From Loktanella sp. SALINAS62 (lineage in GTDB: Bacteria; Pseudomonadota; Alphaproteobacteria; Rhodobacterales; Rhodobacteraceae), in NCBI RefSeq assembly GCF_018263905.1, contig NZ_JAAFZU010000027.1:19268-83267 (forward strand): DNA of 64,000 nucleotides. Direction: 5' to 3'. Below the pieces are notes generated by a model that saw nothing but the letters and a program-made list of their open reading frames with translations, did not search any database and was not told the DNA's origin. Below are positions 1-6,363 of the stretch, in pieces. The number at the start of each line of letters is the position of its first letter. The first letter of the stretch is position 1. Position numbers and translations under genes: made by a program.

Positions 1-84
1 CTCGACAATTCGCTAATTCGCGCGAAATTTATCAATGATCTGATTGCTGCGATGACGCTAAACCAGTCATTATCCGAAATCTAG
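1..84 (+). CDS. C-terminal end of an unidentified protein (left edge)
   Basis: Frame 1 is open from the first base to a TAG at 82-84 and encodes 27 residues ending NQSLSEI, with an amphipathic, helix-like composition. It is cut by the window edge, so no family can be assigned. Its stop overlaps the stop of the convergent BLUF gene within a palindromic CTAG at 81-84. That tight tail-to-tail packing is the main reason to think it real. It could also be a chance open frame. Confidence 0.35.
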   Translation, partial: LDNSLIRAKFINDLIAAMTLNQSLSEI

Positions 85-506
85 ACAGAGCTTGAAGCGC
101 CTAGATCAATGCGTGCGCTTACGCCCATGAAAAACCAAATTGCTTCAGCGCACGACGCTTGCTCCGGCGTCTTCTTGAATGTTGCTTCTGCCATAAAGTT
201 CTTAAGCGACATCACATCGCTTGAGGAATAACCCATACTCCACTTCCTAAATCTGGGACGCCGTAGTTCACCATGCCCCAGCAACTTCATGTTTGTGTGG
301 CGTTCATCGAACTGAAGGCGGCTGTACAAGTCCCACAGCGGACGCGAAGGCCCTTCAATATACTGGATGAACAAACCGTCTTCGGCATGAAGGAAACCGG
401 TGAGACCGAAGAGCAAGTTTTTCAGCGTAGAGATCGTGACAATACTCTGGCAGCTTGAAGAGTCAGGCAAAACCAGTGCCTTACTTCGATATACAAGGTA
501 TTCCAT
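81..506 (-). CDS. BLUF-domain blue-light photoreceptor, single-domain
   Basis: A 141-residue protein made almost entirely of one BLUF (FAD-binding blue-light sensor) domain. Visible hallmarks are the N-terminal MEYLVYRSKA strand with the FAD-facing Tyr, the Asn in LKNLLFGLTGFL, the Gln in FIQYIEG, the DERH segment, and the Trp in RKWSMGY. These Tyr/Gln/Asn positions form the photoactive hydrogen-bond network in known BLUF proteins. I chose the ATG at 506 because GGAGG lies 8 bases upstream; an in-frame TTG at 521 has no such site. No output domain is attached, so it presumably signals through a partner, as short BLUF proteins do. The SCHIC gene at 1686-2540 is an attractive candidate partner, since AppA fuses these two domains. 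The gene lies downstream of two tiny ORFs on the same strand. Confidence 0.88.
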   Translation of the reverse strand: MEYLVYRSKALVLPDSSSCQSIVTISTLKNLLFGLTGFLHAEDGLFIQYIEGPSRPLWDLYSRLQFDERHTNMKLLGHGELRRPRFRKWSMGYSSSDVMSLKNFMAEATFKKTPEQASCAEAIWFFMGVSARIDLGASSSV

Positions 507-700
507 TGCAATATCCTCCAATTCAAGCCCTGCTTTAGTGGCGCAGGCAAAGCTTTAGGCAAAATATTGCCCTCACACCGCACCATATGCTTCGGATGCA
601 ATGCCTGCAAAACCGACCTAAGGTCCTTTCGGCAAAAAGCGTCCACCATACACTCTGTTCCAAAATGGCCAACACACGCTCCGATCCGCTCAGAAGTCAT
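422..700 (-). CDS. Small Cys-containing ORF, unidentified
   Basis: A 92-codon frame whose ATG overlaps the stop of the preceding 68-residue ORF as ATGA, suggesting coupling. The first 65 codons are free of other genes. The last 28 or so run antiparallel in register terms within the start of the BLUF gene on the same strand, which is unusual. The N-terminal half contains four Cys (CVGHFGTECMVDAFC and VRCEG) that could bind metal or act in redox. No family was recognised. It may be real, a frameshifted remnant, or chance. Confidence 0.35.
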   Translation of the reverse strand: MTSERIGACVGHFGTECMVDAFCRKDLRSVLQALHPKHMVRCEGNILPKALPAPLKQGLNWRILQWNTLYIEVRHWFCLTLQAARVLSRSLR

Positions 701-903
701 CCCATGACGTCGCTATCGGTGTCAGTTTTGCGCAACCACGGCGAAGTATAGATTAGGCTCTCGCGCGCCCTATCGAAGCAATCGGAGTGCCAATAAGTAC
801 CGCTTTCAGCATGCCGAAGTACTGAGAAGTCTTTTTCGAAGCACCAATGGCAAACATGCTCTCCACTACTCGACTTCAGTTGGTGATTTTCCCTCATCAG
901 CAT
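697..903 (-). CDS. Small zinc-finger-like protein, unidentified
   Basis: A 68-residue protein starting at an ATG with GAGG nine bases upstream. The centre holds CHWC, then about 18 residues later WHSDC, giving a CxxC...HxxC arrangement typical of a small zinc-binding knuckle. No named family was recognised. The stop overlaps the start of the next ORF (ATGA), so it could head a three-gene unit ending in the BLUF gene. A perfect 6+6 inverted repeat (922-937) sits just upstream. AppA-type proteins carry a Cys-rich C-terminal segment, so a functional link to the BLUF and SCHIC proteins is possible but is inference. Confidence 0.5.
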   Translation of the reverse strand: MLMRENHQLKSSSGEHVCHWCFEKDFSVLRHAESGTYWHSDCFDRARESLIYTSPWLRKTDTDSDVMG

Positions 904-921
904 CCCTTTACACCTCAAGCC

Positions 922-937
922 CTACGATATGTCGTAG
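922..937. promoter_or_regulatory. Inverted repeat, possible operator
   Basis: CTACGA-tatg-TCGTAG is a perfect 6-bp inverted repeat with a 4-base centre. It lies 19 bases upstream of the ATG of the 68-residue ORF, where a repressor or activator dimer could bind. No regulator is assigned. Confidence 0.4.
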
Positions 938-1197
938 CGCCATAAACGCACGGAATATTTGACACAGATCAATTACAAATCAGTTACTTGGTGCGTCTTG
1001 TTAAAACACAGCTTGCGGCTGAATGTTCCATCTGCGGTGCTTCACAGCTTCGTAAAGCTGAAATGCGACAGACCATGATCCTCTTGATCAGTCACACCGC
1101 TGGTACACTTTCAGGCACGTTTAGACACAGACCCAATTCCCCAAGGCTTTCCCTTGAGTTGACCGACTGATTGTAAAGTAGTTGCTGCGTCTCAGGG

Positions 1198-1285
1198 CCA
1201 ACGAAAACCAATCCCAAAGGGGGGTAGGGGTCTGAGCAAAACGAGTTCCAAAAGAGGGCGTTTCGCTGGCGTTATTGTTGTTGTT
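1198..1285. repeat. Diverged direct repeat, copy A1
   Basis: This block shares a long gapped match with 4197-4290. Shared landmarks, in order, are an AATCCCAAAGG run, GGGGTAGGGGTCTG, a segment reading AAA-CGA-TTC-AAAAG, GGCGTTT, and TTATTGTTGTTGTTA. It is the outermost part of a duplicated unit that also includes 2885-3125 and 3177-3374. Similarity stops near 1197/4197, which may mark the end of the ancestral element. Confidence 0.75.
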
Positions 1286-1685
1286 ATTGCAAGCCATCCA
1301 TCAACTTCGAGTCCGTCAGGCACCTCACAGTTGCCGATGAGCACAGCCTCGCCCCTTCGACGATACAAGCCATCCTGAGGCTGACCCAATGAGGCGTGTA
1401 GCTATCACGGCTGGTCGCAACTCTATGCTACACCCATGGTCATCGGATGGAACTAGGACTTTCAAGTCGATGCCGGAAGTGAACATTTAGGTTGGGTCGG
1501 CAGAATGTCGGCAGTGCGAACTTTCCTGCCGTTCGCTGCGGGCGCGATAGTTTGGGTTGTGCTGGCGCAGCATAAATCATCTTAGGCGGACAGCGGATAT
1601 CCATGTGAAGTACCTTTCACCACAACATGAGGCTATTGAACGAATCGTACGCTAGGTTAACGTCGGTTTCAGAAGGGAATATAAA

Positions 1686-2540
1686 ATGGGCGAACTGCAG
1701 GCTGCATTCGACGCAGAAGTGTTCTCAAGGACGACGTCACTCTTTGCATCGAAGCGTGATACCTTTCCTCCGGATGAAGTACAGGCGCTCGCGGGCGACA
1801 TCGTAAGACGTCTTGTGTCAGCCAATCTACTTGGTCCTGCATTCCACGCCCCTGTTATCCCTGAAGAGGACATTGCCGCGTTTTGTGACGCTCTTACCCA
1901 GCCCGATCCTCAAGCCTCCTTGCATTTCATTGAAAACCGACGTGCCGAGGGCATGACCCGGCAAGGCGTATATCTCAGCTACATCACTGCCGCAGCGCGG
2001 TGCTTGGGTGAAGAGTGGGAGGAGGACAGGTTATCCTTACTGCAAGTGGCATACGGAACCGGTCACCTTTACGCACTGATGCGCGCCATGAGGGCTGAGA
2101 GACCATCAGTGCAGCACCATGCATTGGACAATCGCCGTTATGCCCTGTTTGCGACGGTTCCGGGTGAGGATCACGGCATAGGGATCACCGTCGCAGCAGA
2201 TATATTCCGAGACGTTGGCTGGGATATTGATCTTCAGACTGGTACCGATCACGAAGCACTTCTCGCGCACGTTATGAATACCCAGCCGCTTTTCATCGGC
2301 CTCTCGCTGAGTACTGAGCAACGACTGGACGCGCTGGTGCGGTTGGTTGTGGGGATGCGCATCATCATGCCCAAAGCAATCATCGGCGTCGCACCGGCTC
2401 CGAACGTTGACCCTGAACGGCTGACTGACCTTGTGGACATCGATCTCGTGTTCGAAGATGCGCCTTCTGCCTGTCGCACATTGGATCGTCTGGTCCGCCT
2501 TCACAGGAGACCTGTACGCTTGGGTTGTCGATCGAATTGA
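1686..2540 (+). CDS. SCHIC/B12-binding-like protein (PpaA/AerR-type)
   Basis: A 284-residue protein with the layout of PpaA/AerR and of the AppA C-terminal SCHIC region. A helical cap (about 30-140) contains the LGEEWEEDR motif of B12-binding cap domains. A Rossmann-like cobalamin-binding fold follows (about 151-270), starting ALFATVPGEDHGIG. His163 is placed like the axial-ligand His of DxHxxG motifs, with Glu replacing the first Asp. In known photosynthetic Rhodobacteraceae this family binds heme or cobalamin and modulates the PpsR repressor. The start has AGAAGGGA about 8 bases upstream. No photosynthesis gene is nearby, and the gene is embedded between repeat blocks of an integrated element. 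A BLUF gene lies 1.2 kb away on the other strand, giving AppA's two modules as separate genes. The ligand and partner are inferred. Confidence 0.8.
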   Translation: MGELQAAFDAEVFSRTTSLFASKRDTFPPDEVQALAGDIVRRLVSANLLGPAFHAPVIPEEDIAAFCDALTQPDPQASLHFIENRRAEGMTRQGVYLSYITAAARCLGEEWEEDRLSLLQVAYGTGHLYALMRAMRAERPSVQHHALDNRRYALFATVPGEDHGIGITVAADIFRDVGWDIDLQTGTDHEALLAHVMNTQPLFIGLSLSTEQRLDALVRLVVGMRIIMPKAIIGVAPAPNVDPERLTDLVDIDLVFEDAPSACRTLDRLVRLHRRPVRLGCRSN

Positions 2541-2555
2541 TCAACCTCGGAGAAA

Positions 2556-2870
2556 GTCCGTTACGGTGGGCTGAACAGTGCCGACCACCGATACCCAGGC
2601 GGAACCGAAAATGCCATCATCTTGGCAACGCTGTCGCGCGAAATGTTGAAATGACGCGCTGCTTCTCGCTGGCTCATGCCCTCAGCACAGGCCAGCCGAA
2701 CTCTCCGATAAATGTCCACGGTGAACATCCTCCAACCCTCCCTGCGATCCGCAGAAAGGACATAGATGGACGACTATTAAGCCGCCCGCAGCAAGGTCAT
2801 CCCGCCGCTACCGTGGCCGAATTTCTCACCGCCGATTTCAGCGCCGCTGGGAGGCACCCTACAGCGTCAA
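2556..2870 (-). mobile_element. IS21-family element remnant (5' end of istA)
   Basis: On the minus strand from the ATG at about 2725 the frame reads MFTVDIYRRVRLACAEGMSQ, then REAARHFNISRDSVAKM and VPPGYR. This is the N-terminal helix-turn-helix region of IS21-family IstA transposases. The reading then leaves the family after GYR and stops within nine codons, so only about 55 of roughly 500 residues remain and istB is absent. The DNA upstream to about 2870 probably contains the element's terminal repeats. It separates the SCHIC gene from the second repeat block. Confidence 0.8.
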
Positions 2871-2884
2871 GTCGAGCATAAGGC

Positions 2885-3125
2885 CACACGGGTAGCCAAA
2901 CGATATTAGAGGGCCCCTGTGAGAGGCACTTTGAGCTTTTCCGCCAAGGCTACTTTGGGACGATCCTAAAGTAGAACCGTTTGCCGGGGCACTTGGAGCC
3001 CCACCACTCAGGGAGGCAACAAGCAAATCGCTACGCCCGATAGCTATATGTATTGACCCGCTTAGCGAGTGAAGCATCAGACAGCACAGACCCTCCCATC
3101 AATGGCCAACCTTCGCCCCCTGATA
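2885..3125. repeat. Diverged direct repeat, copy A2
   Basis: This block matches 4420-4660 along its length with many substitutions. Shared landmarks are GGGTAGCCAAACG, a CTACTTTGGGA-GATCC segment, TACGCCCGATAG-TAT, a CCCATCAA-G-CCAACCTT segment, and the distance between them. It is non-coding in both copies. It lies directly downstream of the decayed pol-like gene fragment, as copy B lies downstream of the intact gene. Confidence 0.75.
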
Positions 3126-3176
3126 GCCGTTCCTGAGATTGCCCCATTATTTGGTCAGACCCAATCAGGGTTTCAC

Positions 3177-3374
3177 CTACGCCCCTTTGCCCTTCACTGT
3201 GACCACTGGTGATAGACCACAGACATTCTTGAAGTTGCGCTTGAAGACCTCGACCCCAAGGTCCTTCCGAGAGATCAGCAAAATGATGCAGTCATGCAAA
3301 GGCAAAGCGACGACCTCGTGTGCGTCCATGAGTTCGACAAGGGTGGCCATGAGGACCCACCCCATGACCAACAA
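3177..3374 (-). pseudogene. 3' fragment of a second copy of the 455-aa pol-like gene
   Basis: The frame encodes about 60 residues closely matching the C-terminus of the intact protein at 4785-6152. Both carry the run LVELMDAHEVVALPLHDC (intact copy: LLELMDVHGVVALPVHDC), then KDLGVEVF and a CGL segment. Everything upstream of the motif-C-like HD block is missing, so the copy is dead. It is followed on the same strand by repeat block A2, in the same order as in the intact copy. Confidence 0.85.
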
Positions 3375-3389
3375 AGCGTATCAGGTTCA

Positions 3390-3467
3390 TCATGGGGTTG
3401 AACACACCACGGGGCATCCTAGGACCTCAGCATTACGGGCTTCCAGATCATCGAAGTGGGATGTCAT
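3390..3467 (-). pseudogene. Short 5' gene fragment, tentative
   Basis: An ATG at 3467 preceded by CAGGAGAA opens a 25-residue frame beginning MTSHFDDLEARNAEVLG. It resembles the first residues of rhodobacterial CoA-ligase-type proteins and then stops. With a good ribosome site but no body, it may be the stub of a gene cut by the duplication junction near 3375. The family suggestion rests on memory of N-terminal sequences and is weak. Confidence 0.25.
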
Positions 3468-3577
3468 AGCGCGTTCTCCTGTCCAGGTCCTGCTTAGTCT
3501 GACGCTCTGGACAATCGAAAGCTAGGGGCGGTGCCGGGCGCTATTCAGCCGCGCTGTCAGCGGATAACACGTCAGGG

Positions 3578-3964
3578 TCAGTCCGGCTCTGCGCTGTTGC
3601 GGCAGATGTTGACCATGGCACGCACCATTGCGTCGGAGACCTCTGCTTCGGTGCCCATATTGTCCGCACCCGGTACTGCGTTTTCGGTCGCCGTCGCGGT
3701 ATCATCCGGGGATGCCGCTTCATCGGACGATGTCATTGCTCCGACCGCACCGCTGTCCACCCCGGCATCCGGTGGGGGCATCGTGTCAGACCCAACCGTC
3801 GACAAGTTGGCAACCGCATCGATCTGCGCATCCGCATCCAGTTCAAGAAACTGCGTGCAGGTCAGCGTCGGATTGCCCGCGCCAATGTCTATGGTCTGTG
3901 CCACGGCAGGCATGGTGAAAGTCGTCAGCGCCGCGCAAGCCGCAGCCAATGTTGTGCTATTCAT
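3578..3964 (-). CDS. Exported HdeA/HdeB-like small protein
   Basis: A 128-residue protein starting MNSTTLAAACAALTTFTM, with a signal peptide ending about AVAQ. The mature part opens with TCTQFLELDADAQIDAVANL, like the Cys-containing first helix of HdeA/HdeB acid-stress periplasmic chaperones. It ends VRAMVNICRNSAEPD with the second Cys, so the expected disulfide pair is present. Between them lies an unusual Asp/Ala/Ser/Thr/Pro-rich, low-complexity stretch of about 50 residues that is probably disordered. I chose the inner ATG because it directly precedes the signal peptide. It sits alone between the two element copies. Chaperone function is inferred. Confidence 0.6.
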   Translation of the reverse strand: MNSTTLAAACAALTTFTMPAVAQTIDIGAGNPTLTCTQFLELDADAQIDAVANLSTVGSDTMPPPDAGVDSGAVGAMTSSDEAASPDDTATATENAVPGADNMGTEAEVSDAMVRAMVNICRNSAEPD

Positions 3965-4784
3965 CGAAAGCATCCCGTTACAACCGACATTCCCCAAGTG
4001 GGCTGCCGCCTGACGTAAGCGTTGCCTGATATTGCCGCCAGATCAAGTGATTCGCCTTCCCAGCCTCGACCAAGGTCGTCAGAGAGCTCGAAGCCCAGAA
4101 CTTCGCCCCGCATCGCCCCTCCGCCCATAAGAGACGTCCTTTGCGACGTCGTTATGCACGTATCTTAGGCCCTTACGCCAAAATCTGGCAGGCGGTGCCA
4201 ATCGGGTGGTTAATCCCAAAGGGGGGGTAGGGGTCTGTACAAATCGACTTCAAAAAGAAGGCGTTTTGTTAGCCTTATTGTTGTTGTTACGCCGTTGAAG
4301 CCCATGCGGTCGATACCGACCAATCATCAGACTGTCACCCAGCATCCTAAAGAGCCTGTAGCCTCGTAGCGCCACTGGCGGGCACCCCACAACACTAAGT
4401 CTGCCTTTCCGCCAGATGGGGGTAGCCAAACGCCGCCAATGGGCCTCTATGGAGGCGACTTTGTGCTTTCTCTGACAGTCTACTTTGGGATGATCCCAAA
4501 GCAGGGTCGTTGCGCTGGGCACCTACCCTCGTCCCGTCGGGTGCTACCCAACAGCAATTCCTTACGCCCGATAGTTATGCGTAATGACCTTCTGAAGGTG
4601 TGCCCCAGAGGTCAGCATAGATCACCCCATCAACGCCCAACCTTGGGGCTACTATGGATCACAAGATGACCCAAGGAATGACCCAAGCGTTGGTGATACC
4701 CACCACCCCTGAGAGAACCAGCTAGGAACATTCGATAGTTCCAGACACCATTGATGTAATCCCAACCTAATTGGTCTGCACCAT
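3965..4784. repeat. Gene-free stretch with repeat copies B1 (4197-4290) and B2 (4420-4660)
   Basis: I see no intact gene here. The block 4197-4290 is the partner of 1198-1285, and 4420-4660 is the partner of 2885-3125. Only about 130 bases separate the two blocks here, against about 1.6 kb in the other copy, where the SCHIC gene and IS21 remnant lie. Both blocks are downstream of the pol-like gene, so they may be its 3' untranslated DNA or the element's terminal region. A minus-strand stub at 4113 starting MRGEVLGFE faintly recalls an IS OrfA. Confidence 0.7.
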
Positions 4785-6152
4785 TCAAGCCAAGCCTTGG
4801 GCCTCTGAGCCCTTAAAGGTTACAATCGGTGTAAGACCGCAGACCGACTTAAAGTTACGCTCGAAGACCTCCACGCCGAGGTCCTTCTGAGAGACCTGCA
4901 CAATGATACAATCATGGACTGGCAAAGCGACAACCCCATGGACGTCCATGAGTTCGAGAAGAGTGCCCATGAGCATGCGCGACTCATCGTACTGCAAGCT
5001 GGCCCAATCAATCCCTCGGGCCTTCAATTCACCTAGGATGGGATGAACCCTAAGGACCCTACCCCACGCAATTCTACAGGTCAGGCTTTTAGGTAATGGC
5101 AGTTGACCATCGTTTGCCAGTTCCTTTCTGAAAGCCCTAGGCCATCTGGTAGGATTATCGCCTTTACCAATCGCCATGTTGACCAGCTTTTTTACCACCC
5201 ACCTAGTCAGCCCCGGAATCTCGTAGGGGTCCTTGGTCTGATCCATGTGCATTCCTGTGACGCCATAGATTAACGTGAGGTGACAAGCCTGAATATCCAG
5301 CTCGCAGGTCGGCTCGCCGTCGATAGTAACACCGTATCGTTTGGCCTTCTTTATGCTGGTCAAACTAATGGGGGCGTGGTCCGCTAACCGACCTCCTTGA
5401 TCGAACGCATAGTCGGGATCGTCGCCGTTGTGAAAAGTTCTAGACAGGTCTGGCAGCAGCCCAAGATTGAACTCGTGCTCAAGTAGGAACTCATTGTACC
5501 GCCTGACGTCAGCCACAAGGTCTTGTACGACGGGGTCAGACTTGTTGAGAGGCATACGCCGTGCCTCATCGCGTCCAACCCTTCGGGCCTTGAGGACAAC
5601 GGGGTAGCTGAGTTCCCGATTTGGTCTGAAATGGTCATTGAAGGTGTCTGTGGTGATCTCTGCGAATGACCCTACAAGGTCTAAAAGTTCCGACGTGGCC
5701 CTATATCGAGCAGCCTTTGCGAAATCGACCGTTACCGCACCACCGAAATGCCGACCCTTTTTCTGGAAGCCCCTGTGGCTCTCTACCAGACCCATTTGAG
5801 GCCAAGCTGTCCTGAGCCGGTCAAAATGATCCTCTGTCATGTACGTACTGTCAAACGATCCAGAGTCCGAAGAACGGTACATAAAGCCCCCGGCCTCTTC
5901 ATGGTAAGCGTGAGACAGCAGGTCCGCCAAGAACGCCCCGAGAGCCGTGCAAAAGGTTTCCCTGTCCTTTGCTCGACGACGCCGCTTTCTGAGGCCATTC
6001 GCCATCTCAAAGTCTTCGGTCCGACTGGCAAGACCGTCAATCAATGCCTTGGCTTCAGGACTGAACGGATAGTGGCGCAAAGTTGCCATCCTCGCAGCGT
6101 CAAACATACGCTTCAGGTCTGTGTGCGCGTCGAAGGGTGAATCGCCGTCCAT
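4785..6152 (-). CDS. Element-encoded protein with polymerase-like palm motifs
   Basis: A 455-residue protein of a family that I recall as uncharacterised and found near integrases and plasmid genes. Its C-terminal half shows three motifs in the order of family-A DNA polymerases and T7-type RNA polymerases. A motif-A-like segment is GEPTCELDIQACHLTL with Asp286. A motif-B-like segment is TRWVVKKLVNMAIG with Arg317 and Lys321 (RxxxK). A motif-C-like segment is VVALPVHDCIIV with His413-Asp414. An RTFHNG...DQGGR block (239-255) precedes motif A. Spacing is compact (A to B about 35, B to C about 92 residues), so it would be a minimal palm. The N-terminus has a basic run KRRRRAK at 56-62. It sits directly downstream of the integrase on the same strand, and a truncated second copy lies at 3177-3374. 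Polymerase or primase activity is inferred from motifs only. Confidence 0.75.
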   Translation of the reverse strand: MDGDSPFDAHTDLKRMFDAARMATLRHYPFSPEAKALIDGLASRTEDFEMANGLRKRRRRAKDRETFCTALGAFLADLLSHAYHEEAGGFMYRSSDSGSFDSTYMTEDHFDRLRTAWPQMGLVESHRGFQKKGRHFGGAVTVDFAKAARYRATSELLDLVGSFAEITTDTFNDHFRPNRELSYPVVLKARRVGRDEARRMPLNKSDPVVQDLVADVRRYNEFLLEHEFNLGLLPDLSRTFHNGDDPDYAFDQGGRLADHAPISLTSIKKAKRYGVTIDGEPTCELDIQACHLTLIYGVTGMHMDQTKDPYEIPGLTRWVVKKLVNMAIGKGDNPTRWPRAFRKELANDGQLPLPKSLTCRIAWGRVLRVHPILGELKARGIDWASLQYDESRMLMGTLLELMDVHGVVALPVHDCIIVQVSQKDLGVEVFERNFKSVCGLTPIVTFKGSEAQGLA

Positions 6153-6180
6153 ATGGGTGCCCTTATTGTTTCGCCAACTA

Positions 6181-6363
6181 TCAGGATGGAAACGCCTTCA
6201 TCAAGGCCGCTTGCTTGCGCTCAAGGCTATGGCCCTTCCCGTAGTTCGCCTGTGAACCTCCACCTGTGGAATGCCCAAGGATGGCCTCTTGCAGGTCAAG
6301 GGACACGTCAGCGTCACGCAGGGCGTCCTTGAGGCTATAAAGGGGGTGCCTAGGGTCAGTCAT
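6181..6363 (-). pseudogene. C-terminal remnant of a second tyrosine integrase
   Basis: A 60-residue frame whose ATG overlaps the integrase stop (ATGA). It reads LKDALRDADVSLDLQEAILG, then HSTGGGSQANYGKG and LERKQAALMKAF. This matches the last catalytic segment of tyrosine recombinases, with the LGH His and the nucleophilic Tyr. The HxxR box is damaged (HPLYSLKD, no Arg). It cannot recombine alone. It may be the tail left by an integrase replaced by recombination, or a small DNA-binding peptide kept by coupling. Confidence 0.65.

Larger units (their letters stand above)
904..1685. other. 782-bp gene-free stretch before the SCHIC gene
   Basis: I see no convincing gene. It holds the inverted repeat at 922-937 and the diverged repeat block at about 1198-1285. 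Closer to the SCHIC gene there is a GTGAA-gtacct-TTCAC inverted repeat at 1605-1620, which may be a regulatory site. The rest is low-information sequence with scattered stops in all frames. Confidence 0.6.

Noticed and set aside
507-521. TTG start giving a BLUF protein five residues longer
   Set aside because: The GGAGG ribosome site overlaps this stretch and is correctly spaced only for the ATG at 506.
988-1170. 60-codon plus-strand ORF with a CSICG segment
   Set aside because: No ribosome site, no conserved domain and poor codon pattern; the single Cys pair is not enough.
1605-1620. PpsR-type (TGT-N12-ACA) binding site upstream of the SCHIC gene
   Set aside because: A TGT lies here and there is a 5-bp inverted repeat, but the ACA is out of position, so the consensus is not met.
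4030-4113. Minus-strand stub beginning MRGEVLGFE, like an IS OrfA N-terminus
   Set aside because: Only a handful of residues match before the similarity ends; too short to call a transposase remnant.
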